NCBI GenBank assembly: GCA_964023275.1
Contig: OZ029916.1
Coordinates: 18,858,686-18,922,685 of the forward strand
Length of the DNA: 64,000 nt
Reading direction: 5' to 3'
From: Norana najaformis
Taxonomy: Eukaryota > Annelida > Clitellata > Crassiclitellata > Hormogastridae
Shown here: positions 47,180 through 59,569 of the stretch, piece after piece
Position numbering within the stretch: the stretch's first letter is position 1
Layout of the letters: each line of letters begins with the position of its first letter
Translations under genes and position numbers: made by a program
The notes under the pieces: generated by a model
Databases searched by the model: none
What the model saw: only the letters and a program-made list of their open reading frames with translations
What the model was told of the DNA's origin: nothing

Positions 47180-49600
47180 CCTACAAACTCTTCATAAACC
47201 TCACCAAATGGCCAATGACTACAAAATGGTTGTTCATTGTTCCGATAATTGAACAAGGTTTTCAAAGAATATTACCGAGTTCGAGGGGAAACTGCGTCAT
47301 TGGCCTTGTGGGGGAGGGAACAGATACCCATGTGTCGAGATTTGCATATAAGAAAGCGTTGTCCTGCTGTGTTTCAGCTTCAGTCGGTGGCTCCTACGGC
47401 TAATTGCCTATCTGCTGGCTGTCTGATCGAAGGAGTTTATTTACAGACATGTAAACAAGTGCATTACTTTTCCCTTTTTATCTGTTTACATATATCTCAC
47501 CTGCTGGCATCGCAGAGCAGCTAGATAGCAAGCTAATCTTTTATTCATCGTAAGCCTTATCGGCGTAGAGATGCCGAGGCTGTTATATCCATTGCATGAA
47601 GCTTCATCTTCAGTTGATTAACGGGACAACTTTCATTCACGGTTACACAGCTGAACGAGGAATTTTCGATTTCGTTTGGAGCACTTAGATTCCTTCATTA
47701 ATATTAGGGGATAATGATGATTATTTTTTATTACTTAATACCAATTTTATTTGTTACTATTAGACTTATATCGCAATATTTATACGAGACTATAACATAC
47801 ATAGCTGACACATTAACAAACAATTATTGGCAAATGTGCACATATTATTCCGATTCGCGTATAGCTTTAACACTTGGACAAATAATGGTAATAGAATCAT
47901 TCAAATGTTGTTAATCAATACATAAACATGACTTTCGTTGCAAGAATGAAAGCATGAGAAGCATTGATGTTCCACAATACTGTTTGCTGTTTTATTTTAT
48001 ATACTTGACAGCAGAATGTAGCAGGCACAATGCTCCTCTACTTGAATTACATCTCTCCTATATATATATATTATATATATATTTATATATTTATATACTA
48101 TTTCTAAACAGCTTGCATGCCAGATATATACAAATGTTGCTTACAAGATATATTATATGGGATGTATTAATTTCACCCAACTTCTGTGTATATGCTAACA
48201 CTTATCATCTTTGTGGCACTGGATACGTTTGGTGCTTATTGCTTGGTCGGCAGCAATCGGTTATTCGCCTCTTATAGGCTGCTGCTGCTGCTGGCGATCC
48301 ATCGCCTTCCTCTTCTTCTTCTTCCTCTTCCTCTTCTGCCTCTTTTTTCTCTGCAAGCACTCGGCTTCAACGAGCCGTGTCTCAGAATGAAGGAATTCCG
48401 GGCTATTTCTGTATTTGCAAGCATCTTCGGCCTTTTCTGCTTGTGGTGCTGCTGCCGAGGCCGGTGCCGTAGCGCATCAGCCCTTGGAACTTCTGGCATC
48501 AGCAGCAGTGCCAGCGGAGACGGGGTAATTTACAGCCATTAGTGTCTAAGGCTGCATAGCCGAGCACGCGCATGCATATACATGACCCCATAGTCTCCCT
48601 AGCCGAGTTCCACCACGACCTCCATCTTGAAGCATCTTTAAGTCCTGCTGCATTTGTATCAGCAGCAGCAGCAGCAGGTGCTGCTGAAAAGCAGGAAGCC
48701 AGGCAGGTGAGGAGGGGTGCAAACAACAGCAGCAGCGGCCAGACTGGCTTCGGTCTTCGGCAGACCTGAAGCGGTGGCGGATGTGGTAGCGGGCGGTATT
48801 GGAACTGCGTGGTACCCGCAGACAGTCGTTCTCTCTCCCTCGTTCAATCACTCAGTCTCTCGCCTTCTCTTCCCTCTTATTCTGTAGACTGTTGGATGGT
48901 GATCCGATTCGCAGAAGGAAATTATCTGGTAAACTTCAACGCTCTTTCGCGACCAACGACTGGCCGTCTCGTCTCGCCAGCGGCTGTGTCCAGCCACGGC
49001 CAAAATAGGTAACAGCCAACATCTACTTCTTTTCGTCATGGAATGTGCATTTAATTTTACCGCTGTTATTGTTTACAGTAGTTGGACTAGTTGTTGTAAC
49101 ACTGCAATAGTAATAGTAGTATTAGTAGCAGCAGTAGTTGTTGTTGTAATGGTAGTTATTGTTGTTGTTAATCTGAGAGTTGTAGTCACTTTCTCCTACA
49201 TAAACCAATCACAGCTGCTCAATTTGTGATTGGCATCAGTGAAGAGTTATGCTCAACTTTTTCTGAATTCTTCCAACATTGCTACAAAACTTAATAACCG
49301 ACAAATGTGCCTATAATAGTTGTATTGCAGGAACTTCATGACTGTTGTAGTAATAGATGTTGCTATTGTTTACATTACTGCTGTCTTTCGTTAGAAGCCG
49401 TTACACCTGCCTCATATGTAAATTCCAAGTGCTTCAACTTTCCGAAATGTATGCTCTACATTTCTTCAGCAACGGACGTCCCCTGTCTGTATGTACGTGT
49501 GTTTGTTTGTTTGGCTGTCTGTCTGTCTATGTCTTTCTCCAAATCCGGACCTAGAAACCTTACCCAGTCAACAGTTATTCAGCTTTAACGCATCTGATTT
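47180..49600. other. Non-genic stretch with TA and CAG runs
   Basis: (TA)n at 48058-48095, CTG/CAG-rich DNA at 48270-48740 giving low-complexity ORFs, and degenerate GTT units at 49080-49180. No family recognised. Confidence 0.5.
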
Positions 49601-49612
49601 GTAAGGTGACCA

Positions 49613-50157
49613 GACAATTCGGCGCAAAGAAAATTCGGCGCAGGGAAAAAACACTTGAGATAGTGAAGCTAGGAAACATTAGTATAAAACAACTAAAAAA
49701 CTGGCCTTGCAACTCAAGAAACCGAACTGAAACTAATTTTACATTACTGCAGAAGAGATACCGAAAACGAGGGAAAAGTGTTCCACAAAAAAACTCAACA
49801 ACTCACAATTATTGCAATGCCTCTATGATTGCATTTACGCCTAATGTATTACAACACAGCATAATAAAATTGTTATGCGACGAAATTTCTTGAGCTGAAT
49901 TGTCTCTGCAACAAATTGTTCTGCGCCTAATTAACCCTGCGCCTAATTATCCCTGCGCCTAATTGTCCCTGCGCCGAATTGTCCCTGCGCCTAATTATCC
50001 CTGCGCCTAATTGTCCCTGCGCCTAATTGTCCCTGCACCGAATTGTCCCTGCGCCTAATTATCCCTGCACCTAATTGTCCCTGCGCCTAATTGTCCCTGC
50101 GCCTAATTGTCCCTGCGCCTAATTATCCCTGCGCCTAACTGTCGGCGCCGAATTGTC
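49613..50157. mobile_element. 545-bp element with 13-bp terminal inverted repeats and internal 16-bp tandem array
   Basis: Left end gacaattcggcgc (49613) and right end gcgccgaattgtc (50145-50157) are exact complements. The right third (49920-50140) is about 14 units of ccctgcgcctaattgt with A/G and T/C variants, each similar to the inverted end itself. Two unit-like words sit inside the left end. No transposase; likely a non-autonomous DNA transposon or foldback element. No clear target-site duplication. Confidence 0.6.
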
Positions 50158-50159
50158 CT

Positions 50160-51265
50160 AGAACCGACTTGTAGCGCCAACATATGATGCTTTGCATTTG
50201 ATCGGCGCCGTAACGGGAAGTCCTGGAAGACATGGTTAATAGTTGAATTAATATGAAGTCGTATGCATGCATCACTTGCATTCATGCGCATCCGATGCTG
50301 TTGTTTAGACATTCTTAAGACAACAAATGGCTGCACGTACACACCATGTACTTACTTACTTTAAACTCGCCTGACGAACTAATAATAGAGGTAAAGGTGA
50401 AAGGAACATCCTTGTTTATAGGTCCAAAGAAGCGTACGTAGTTTCAGGTCGACTGTTCAGAGTAGGAGTGTTTTTAAAGCCCTAAATAATACTGGTTTAC
50501 GTTTACCGACCGACCCCGGCAGGATGGAGGGCTTCTCTATGGCTGTCAATACTAAATCACTGTAACGTAAATGATGGATCTAGCGCTACCTAGGACTCTC
50601 ATCCCGATACCCAATATGAGTCTAACCATGATGGTACATTGTGTTCTAAATCCGCTGCGACGGAGAGACCCACCCACAAGGGGATAAGGGTACCTAGAGA
50701 ACTAAGAGTAGACGCTTAGGTGAAATATAAGAACTTGCTGATGCAAAAAGGAGACATCAGACAAATCACAGAAGAAACCCAACTCGATAGGAGGAATGGG
50801 GCAAAGCGGGCAAACGAAGTGTTCTTGAGTCTTCAATGCTTCTGGGATTCGAATCCAGGCCTATGATCCATTAAGCAAGTTTGTCAATTCGTAGTCGCGC
50901 GATGCATGCAACCTGCAAAACCGCATAAACTTTCTAGTTGCTGGATAATTTTTGTCAAGTCTGCTCCTCGTATGGTCTTGGTACAACCTGACTGCATTCA
51001 GAGATCTGTCAACACCAAGATTGGGCCTTTTATAGATCTTTTGGGGAGCCAAGCAATAATTTCCCATTATTTTAAACGCCATAGTATACATGCAAAATCG
51101 GTATAGTAATTATTTTATCATGAATAACACTTTTGCTTTTTATCCTGAAGTTTAAATAGGCGTTACACGTATACATTTTTAGTCATGGCACTGTGTCTAC
51201 TCATAGCTTCCGTTTACATTTATTTGGCGGAAGGGAATATCTGTTTTCTTTACAAATGAAAGACC
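50160..51265. other. Non-genic stretch
   Basis: Includes a reverse-strand B-box-like ggattcgaatccc near 50850, probably an old SINE head. Nothing else recognised. Confidence 0.45.
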
Positions 51266-51267
51266 AC

Positions 51268-51545
51268 GCCCATTCTCTCTCTCTCTCTCTCTGCCTTTCT
51301 CTCTGCCTTTCTCTCTCTCTCCTTATCTCTCTCTCTCTCTCTCTATCTGCATTTTTCTCCTCTCTGTCTTTGTCTCTGTCTGTCTGTCTCTCTCTCTTCT
51401 TATCTCTATCTGTATTTCTCTGTCACTCACGCTCATGCCCGTTGTCTCACTGCCTCTCTCTTAAATCTTCTCTCTCTCTCATTCCATCTCTATTTCTGTC
51501 ACTCACTCTGTCTGGCTGCCTGTCTCTAAATCTTTCCCTTCCTTC
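51268..51545. repeat. CT-rich microsatellite
   Basis: Degenerate (CT)n, with tctctctgcctt and tctgtctg units over 280 bp. Confidence 0.9.
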
Positions 51546-52540
51546 CAGACGAATCGAGTAAAGCAGAGTACGGTAATCATCCAGAAGCTCGAGGCTTTAC
51601 GCAGACGCAACTCTAGACGTAAACTTCAGACGAACTCATTCCAAGACTCATTCTTATCCTCGATGGGTCTGCCTTCCGGGATGTTGCTGTCTCGGACAAT
51701 CAAACACGAACCTGTTTAGTATTATGTAACTGTAGCTGTAAACGAACATTTATATAGAGCCCGCTTCTGCTGTCACATGGCTGTCAGCGGCACATAAAAT
51801 ACGTGCGTTGAATACCACCATTGACACCACGTTTATTGAGAAGTTGCATCTACCGTTGTTGCTCCGCGCTGCAGACATGTCACTCACTGAAGCCACCTAT
51901 CAATACTGCTATGGTCTTGGAGTCGGATGAGCTACGTCAGATCACACGTCACTCACTGACGTCACTCACTGACGTCTCCTATTAATATTATTATGGTCTT
52001 GGAGTTGGATGAGCTATGTCAGAGCACCTGTTCCCACACAGAGCTGCTTAGCGGCAATGCGGTTGAGTGATTAAAAATGTTTAAGACTGCTAAACTGCGC
52101 AATGATGACAAACTGCATTGTCGCCTATTAAAAATATGTCTTGTAGCTGAGTGGCAGTGATACAAAAAACGCCTCAGATCCTGTTATCTCGCATCTCTAC
52201 AGAGTCGTGCAAAAAAGTGTGTTGTATCTTCGCCTTTCGTCCTTTTACATAAATTATAATCTATGGACTGTTGATGCAACTCAGGGAAAGTACATCGGTA
52301 GCAATCATTTAAATTTCTACTGGTATTTTGCGGACGAATATAGATCGCACTCTGTTGATAGATTATATCTATATCTTGCACAACAGGCCAAACTAGCACT
52401 TCAGAAGCCACTGTATAAGACAAAACAGAGCCGATCGTTGCTGTGCAGTTGTTTTTTATTGTTGCGGGTGTATTTTCTGATCGTGGTGGTAGAGGTATGA
52501 TTACGATAGTGGTACTAATTTTGCTCGTATTGGTAGTAAT

Positions 52541-52720
52541 GACAAGGTAGCCGCTTGATTCAGCGCTTGCCTTGTTACGCGGAGAATGCGAGTTCGAACC
52601 TCTTCATAGACGGCTACTGCGGAGGGTCCGTGAACTAGTTCTAATCTATTCCAGGGAATCCTAATCTAATCCAGGGATTTCTAAAACGCAGTTGTCGTAA
52701 CGCACAGAAAATCAATTGAT
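52541..52720 (+). repeat. tRNA-derived SINE-like copy
   Basis: A-box-like ggtagccgcttgattcagcg and B-box gcgagttcgaacctc, related to the head at 46303. The tail contains a direct repeat of aatctaatccaggga. Confidence 0.65.
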
Positions 52721-53834
52721 GGTTGCTTCAGGTGACACAGTCGAGGGAGTCCAGTCGTAATCCAATAGGACCGCTAGTCAGAGAAACCGGAAGTTAGAGT
52801 CGAAACGGAATTTAGGTCTAAGTGACAGAATTCGGCAGCGAATTTTAAACTTCTGGTCAGCCTGTCCTAATTCCGGACTCAAACATAGACCTCTTGCTTG
52901 CTTGGCCAGCCAATATGTTGGCCTATTACCTCCATGTTTACCACTAGTGGCCCAAAATTCCAATACATTCCAGGTGTGAGGTCAGGCAAGAGTCACGATG
53001 TTCGAGTGCACTATTTTTGATCTTGGGAATAAGCGAGTCTTCCAAGTACTCAGCGCCATCGAATGATGCTTTTCGTTATGTATTTGCGACGCCAGTATAT
53101 AAGGACAAACATACTGTAGTGGCAATAGTGGCATTGGTAGTCGTGGTAATACTGGCAATAACAGTTTTAATTTTAGAGGTGCTGAGAATAATGAAGATAA
53201 AGATTGTTGTATTAGTAATGGCGTCATTGGTAAAGGTGAACATTGATGTTGATGAATTCGAATTCTGGTAGGCCTATGCTTCACGTGACCAATCGAGGTC
53301 AGGTCTGAGTTTGGGGATTTCCAGCCCTCTTCTGCAATACTTATGGGTGACCTTAGGGCTTTGTGCCATTATATGGCTGGCAGAGAAACGCTTCAGGTCT
53401 TGTTAAACACCACTGCTATTGAGTCGTTATTTACGTTGACTAAGCTAAGACAATCCCTTCATGTTTTCACCTAACAGCTCCTCTGCATTTGATATTTATA
53501 AATATGTCGTTGTGCAGTGTTGCACATACCTGCCGACGAAGGTTGTCTGGTTGTTGTAATAATTCTCATTCAGCCTATATGTTGCATGCTAGATGGTTGC
53601 ACAACAACGTCGTTGACAGATGTCGATTGTGGCGGTTGGGGCTGGTGAACATAGCGGTAAAACATGCTGGATTTTTGGCACTATAGGCAAAACAGTTTTA
53701 TTATAAGATCTTCTTTTATGACCGTGCAGAAAGAGAAGCAGATTGCCTTGATTCTGCCTCTACCAGAGTGAAAGCACATGCGCACTCACACAGCCAAACA
53801 AGCGCAAACACACACACAGATACACACGGACACT

Positions 53835-54160
53835 CTGTTGCGGCACCTTCTGTCTGGAATGGCCTGCCGCCTGAGCTGGTTTGAAAGATCTTCTGAGTAG
53901 ACACCTCGAAGAGGCATTGCACCTGTAGAGAAAGTATATTACACTGTAATGTGTAGCATTTTCATAACATCACACTTTACATTACATTACCTTTTTCAAA
54001 TTACTTATCCACCATAGGCTGCCTCTCTGTCTTAGTGGACTGACATTCTGGATTGCGGCTTAGCTTTGGCACGCCATCAGTTGATGCCTTGGGCATTAGA
54101 TGCCGGCGAGTTAGAAGTTACTGCTTACAATTGCGTTACGTTACATTACACAAGCACTCT
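53835..54160 (+). mobile_element. LINE/SINE 3' end fragments
   Basis: At 53840 the frame reads APSVWNGLPPELV then a stop, the WNxLP signature of a reverse transcriptase C-terminus. At 54060-54110 a tail module (gccatcagttgatgcctt, gcattagatgccgg) matches those near 46430 and 63000. Confidence 0.6.
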
Positions 54161-54789
54161 GATATGGTGTTTGTTAATAAAATGACTAGATTCCTTTTGG
54201 CGTAGTATAGAACTATGCAGACTCTTCTACATCCAAGTTTTGTTTACTAGGCCCGAGTTGCGATAAGACAATAGCGCACTAGAGATGCATTCTCATCCTA
54301 CTTATCCTCCACAGACGGTCTTGACTGGATTGCCGGCTTCATTAGCTGCGAATAAGAGTCATTTTTTTATCGAGACACGGTGTACGCGAGTGTATTGCCT
54401 AAGTCAATTGCTAGAGCCGTCCTAGGCGCTCACACGATGAAGGTCAAACGATGACCTCTCGGCTGCTTCAGTTATAGTTCCAGATTGCGTTTTTTTACTT
54501 TTTCTATTTTCTTTAATTACATCTAATTATGTTTTCAGCATCACTTGTTTGTCAGTTTAATTGGTTAGTCTTTTATTCTTACACTAATTCTCCTCTTAAG
54601 ACTGGTCAAGTTATTGATTTTTAGTTTGTGTAACGATATCCTAATTGCACAGAGATACAAATATAGTTCTTGTGAAGTTGCAATGGTAATTTTCCTAATT
54701 TTTAAACAGTTTTGTCTCAATCCTTAATTGACTAAATTCTTAATTTTTCTGGCCAGAATAATTTACATTTGCGGATTTGTGCAACATTA

Positions 54790-55078
54790 GCTTTCTTTAA
54801 TAATTCTGATTCTTCTCTTCCTTCTCCTTTATTGTTTCTCACTTTCCTTTTATCTTTCACCTTTCTCACTCTACTGCTGCTTCTTTTCCTCCTCCTTTAT
54901 CCCTAATTCTTCTCCTCCTCTTCCTACCTCTCTTCCTCCTCCTGTTCTTCCTCCTCCTACTCCTCCTTCTCCTCATCTTTTCATCTCCATCTTTTCCTCG
55001 TCCTCCTTCTACTCCTCCTTTTTCTTATATTCCTCCTCTTCTCCTCTATACCTTCCTCATCCTCTGTTCTTCTGCAGC
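54790..55078. repeat. Long C+T-rich tract ending in a splice-acceptor-like site
   Basis: About 280 bp of tcctcctcttcc DNA ending gttcttctgcag at 55078. Confidence 0.7.
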
Positions 55079-55243
55079 ATTGGATCGCAAGAGGTTAGAT
55101 AACGCTCTGCTCAGCTGAAGCAAAGGAGGCGTGAGCGGAGGAAGGATGTTTTTATGCAACTCATCTCACTCGAACTGCCCCAGACTCTGCAACCTTTCTT
55201 ACGCATGTACGCACGGTTCGGAACCGTTTACTTATTCGCAAGC

Positions 55244-55408
55244 ATGAGGAGCAGCAGGTTCGTAATGTGTGCGTGCATTCTTCTCTGCATTCCTCTTCCA
55301 TATTCTGCCTGGATTACGACGGATGCTTATGAAGAACCGACTGCAGCGGCAGAGGTCACGATTTCACATCAAAAGGCGAAGAAATGTCGAATCCAAAGTC
55401 TGCGATGA
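55244..55408 (+). CDS. Candidate small secreted peptide (54 aa), weak
   Basis: Reads MRSSRFVMCACILLCIPLPY then SAWITTDAYEEPTAAAEVTI and ends CRIQSLR and TGA. The first 22 residues resemble a signal peptide with an Ala at the likely cleavage site. It lies 165 bp after a strong acceptor-like site. A second overlapping frame (from 55269) is equally open, and no family matches, so a chance ORF is likely. Confidence 0.15.
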   Translation: MRSSRFVMCACILLCIPLPYSAWITTDAYEEPTAAAEVTISHQKAKKCRIQSLR

Positions 55409-55909
55409 TTGCAGAAGTCTCGTAGATTGCTTAGAAACTAGTAGGCCTATTCAAATGAAAAGAGAGCAGGGAGCAGGATCAGTCAGTGCCAGTATACGCT
55501 CAATTATCGATTTATCAATCATTCAATCATGCAAGCAATTCGTAGTTATTTAGTATTTAACATGCAGACACACAGCTAGGAGTATTGCTTTGATCGGCTG
55601 TATGAGTGGGTGTATAAACTGCTTGCATAGTCAGAACTTTTTCGGCTGCTGAGGAAATGTGTGGCCTATGAATACGATCTGTCGTTATACCCAAGTCATT
55701 TATTCATCTTTATGTTTATGTATTTACATTTCTTTTTATATCTATTTGTTTATTTATCTGTTTGTTTGAGTGCTAGCTTGCTTACATTATTTGTTTGTTT
55801 CTATGTTGGTATGTTTAAGTTTAGATAGACACTGGGCTCATGGTTCTTTGAGTGAATTAATTTGATCTGTTCATGGGGAGACAGAAGAACAACGTCTGTC
55901 CAATCGGTA

Positions 55910-56092
55910 GGGGGGGGGGGGGGCTATATAGGCCAAGGCGACAGTAGTTCTCAAGTGCACTGATAACGACGGACGGACAGACGGACAGACGGACGGACGG
56001 ACGGGCGGACGGGCGGACGGGCGGACGGACGGACGGACGGACGGACGGACGGACGGACGGACGGACGGACGGACGGACGGACGGACGGGCGT
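55910..56092. repeat. G14 run and (GGAC)n microsatellite
   Basis: Fourteen consecutive G at 55910-55923, followed at 55968-56092 by nearly pure cggacgga units with a few gggc variants. Confidence 0.95.
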
Positions 56093-56490
56093 CGCCACCG
56101 TTAGGCCTTCGCTCCGAGTTTTCACGGCAGCACATAAATACAAATTCTTTTCTCTACTCAGTCCTTTTCCACCGTCTGCTCCTCCTGTTTCCCACGCTGT
56201 GCTTGATGATATGGTGGTGGCCGAGGTGTAACATCCCGGGTTACACCGCTGAGTCCTGGGTCCGGATTCCGCTATGCAACGTGAAGTTGCAGCTTTTATG
56301 AATGCAGCAGTTGCCATGTTTTGATCTCCGCTGTCGTCCGTCCTTCCGTCCATCTGCATGTTCAAGGGGTTCGTGCCCCCCTTCTTCTCCATGCATTCTT
56401 TAGTCCAGTGCATCCTGGACAACGCGATTTGCACAGCGGTGTCTACATATACATGTATACATACATACAGAGGCGCCTTTTGCATGTAGG

Positions 56491-56800
56491 GAGCCACGAG
56501 GGTCTATTCGGCAGCTCGCTTATTCTGAATTTCAACAATTGCGGTTTCGAGCCTTCTAAGCAGACTGTGCGTAATGACCCTCGACAAGTTGTTGATGCAA
56601 ATTTGTCTCTGTCACCAAGCAGTCTAATTTCGTACCAGCCTGACCTGAGAAGTGTTAAAGCGGTAACATGTCGAGGACCTTGGGATTCGTCCATTGCTGG
56701 TTCAAGAGCTGAGAAGAAGGAAACGGGCGCATCCCTGCTTTCCTCTGCAGAGGAACGCATGGCAGAGGCTCAAATAAGAGCTTTGTTTTACTAAATAAAT
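56491..56800 (+). repeat. tRNA-derived SINE, family II copy 2
   Basis: Head gagggtctattcggcagc and B-box-like gcggtttcgagcctt correspond to the 3451 copy. The downstream tail has degenerated. Confidence 0.65.
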
Positions 56801-57000
56801 GTCATCATTTTAAACCTAACTTAACCCAAAGAAGAGATCTAAGTCCTCTGACCCAAATATCTCCATAATGCAACTGAATATCGCTCGCCTTAAGCAAACT
56901 TATCGAGGTCTCATGTATTACTTTACGACTGCATGGCATTCAAGCCTCATCGGGAAATTCTAGCAATCCTCAGCGACTGAGGTATTTACAGATGACCGAC

Positions 57001-57046
57001 GGGGTGGGGTAGGGGTGGGGTGGGGTAGAGGTGGGGTGGGGGTGGG
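57001..57046 (+). other. G-quadruplex-prone tract
   Basis: Eight or more G-runs of three to five separated by single T or short TA spacers (ggggtggggtaggggtgggg). Confidence 0.8.
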
Positions 57047-57367
57047 CTAGAACGACCGAGAACCTGCACAGGAGCCAGCTATACACTGTGCAGGTCTCTA
57101 CGAATAGATACTTAGACGCTACTCCCCACCCCAGTTGTCATGACTACAACGCTGCCGCCAAAGAAACTCCAGTGGTACAGAGTGGAACAATTCACGTTCA
57201 GATAAGGAGCTAGAAAAACAAACAGCGACAGAGACGGACACAGGTACAAAGAGACAGAGGCAGAGAAACAGGAAAGAGCTATGCACTAGAGGAAAGAACT
57301 TTGACAGTTAAAACTGCATAAACGCTTACAGACATGTAGCCCATAGAAACGGAAAGCAGAGAGCAAA

Positions 57368-57416
57368 TCCATCCATCCATTCATCCATCCATCCATCCAT
57401 CCATCCATCCATCCAT

Positions 57417-57449
<33 letters not shown>

Positions 57450-57785
57450 AGTCCATCCGTCCATCCGTCCATCCACCCATTCATCCGTCCATCTATCCAT
57501 TATTATCCATCGGCCCCTTAATGCGTCCTTCCGTCCAGCATTCCATCCGCGTATGTTAGTGTGTATGCATGCATGTATACATGTATGCATCCATGCATGC
57601 ATATATGTATGCATATATGCATGTATGTATGGCATGCTTGTGTATATGGCATGCATGTATGCACGCATGCATGTATGTTTGTATGTATGTATTTAAGTAT
57701 GGATGTAGGCATGCATGTATGTATGTCATACATGATATGATATACTTGCATACATAGGTATGTATGTACATACATATATATATAA
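57368..57785. repeat. (CCAT)n and ATGC/ATGT microsatellites
   Basis: Clean ccatccat at 57368-57500, then degenerate atgcatgtatgt units at 57555-57740. Confidence 0.95.
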
Positions 57786-57789
57786 GCCC

Positions 57790-59340
57790 TGCACTAGATA
57801 AGGATTGATGGAATAGGTATGCATGCGACTGCAGCCATAAAGGAACATGTGCTGGTTTTGTTCAATGTCGTCTGTCCTGTTCGTCCGTCTGTGTTTACAC
57901 ATTTGCCAGACCAATTAAATCTTGGAAACTTTTCAACGGATTTAAGTTTTAATACTAAATCACAGCTTTGGGCCATAATTGTGTATCTGGATACATGATA
58001 TTAAAACTTAGAGTATGTAAATATCATTACAGCCTGTCTTTGTTCTTATATTTTACTTTAACCTTGAATCCGCTTTGTTAAGTACTTCATTGGGTTAGAC
58101 AGTCGTAAATGTCTTTGAAATCCCTGGTCCAGTCCGTGGATACGTCGGCCTACATCGGCCTAAACAAAGGAGAAACACAAACAACAGCGCATGCCTGCAG
58201 CAGCCTAATTTAGGCGGTAAGCTTGTAGTCTATATCAGCTGTAAACGGAGGTTACCAATCGCTTAGGAATTCAATCGCAAAACAATCCAGTCCTTGAACA
58301 GTGTTGTAGACCGTGAAAATGCCTGTTTACTTCTTAATATGACACCTTCTGACCTTCCGTTAGGGTCGACAAAAGTAGTATAGGATATGCATAGTACAGA
58401 TTCTATATTCTAGACAGTTTAAAGGATATTCTGTAGCACGAGCATGCAGTGAATAAGAAATAGCATATATATACACACAATTAAATACGCAATTAACATA
58501 TACGTTATTAGCTATGTGATGACGCCTGAGTGTATGACGAGGCGCTTTACTGAAACAATGCATCTGAAGGAAGGAGTTGTATGTGAGGAATTTGGTCGCA
58601 TGCCGAATGGGTACTTTAGGCGGACAGAAACAGAAAGAGCAGCAACTGCAGCAACCTTCATCGGCTGATGCATGCTGTCACACGCACAGACTTTATCTTA
58701 AGGCCCTATATCTACGTAGGCCTACATATATTACTGTCGAGAACTGTAAGATAAAAGCATGACTGTTTATCTGAATATATCCGCAAATCATATGTCTGGA
58801 TATGAGGTCACGTGCACTCGCAATCTAGAGAAATCTTCTGGGGCTTTGCATGTATTATGTACACCGTAAACTGAGCAAGAACCATTAGATTATTGTTAAA
58901 TTAACTATAATGTTTTTAAACAATTCACTAAAACAAAAAGTGTGGTAATTGTGACTAAAATAGCAGTTAAATTTAAAAGTAGGCCTACCTATAAAAAGCA
59001 ACGTCATTGACGTCATTTGCAAAAATTCCCTTTCAAGATGTTGATCAGCTGGAATGTCTAATCGAAGCGGCCGAAGTGGCGTGCGGCCCTTGAGGCCTGT
59101 GTTGAGATCAAAGGAGGACATTAGGACAGAACTTTTGGTTAAAATATAGTTAACTCAAGTCTGTAACCGTTGAACCAAAATTCCTCTATGTTGGATTAAA
59201 CTTGAATAATAAATCTTCGTTAGTTATTGAATTAATTCTATAGGGATTCGTTCTTTTCGTTCACAGTGTACGTATTCGTATCCGAACATTTGTATGGCGC
59301 CTTTACCCATAAGCCACTCCAGTGTAAGGAATGTGGAATA
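57790..59340. other. Non-genic stretch
   Basis: AT-rich, with a lone CRE palindrome TGACGTCA at 59008. No gene recognised. Confidence 0.5.
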
Positions 59341-59349
59341 GTGGCTTAG

Positions 59350-59560
59350 CTAAATTTAAAAATAAATGTACACGTTTTTCTATAGCGACCGTGTGGCTTC
59401 GACCCTGCTCATTTCTCAGTGAATTAATCGGGTGAGATCCTTCACCACCGCTGCCCGTTTGAACGGCACCACGCCCATTAAGGGCCCTGTGTACAGACCG
59501 TGCTATAGCCCGAGATTTAAATCTCGCGACCGGGACGCGAATCGGCATCCTCACCCCCAG
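59350..59560 (-). repeat. SINE family III, copy 3 (longest)
   Basis: Reverse strand includes a head with gcgtcccggtcgcgagattt, then cgggcagcggtgg and gatctcacccgattaattca. Best copy for reconstructing the family. Confidence 0.85.
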
Positions 59561-59569
59561 AGGCGCCTT

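Noticed and set aside
46942-47265. Poly-Lys/Arg ORF on the minus strand
   Set aside because: Translation of a CTT/CTC microsatellite.
48186-48851. Leu-, Ser- and Ala-rich ORFs on both strands
   Set aside because: Caused by CTG/CAG-rich DNA. A short signal-peptide-like stretch exists (near 48388), but no acceptor or conservation supports it.
49606-49893. 95-residue ORF inside the inverted-repeat element as a transposase
   Set aside because: No DDE or other catalytic pattern, too short, and it begins in the terminal repeat.
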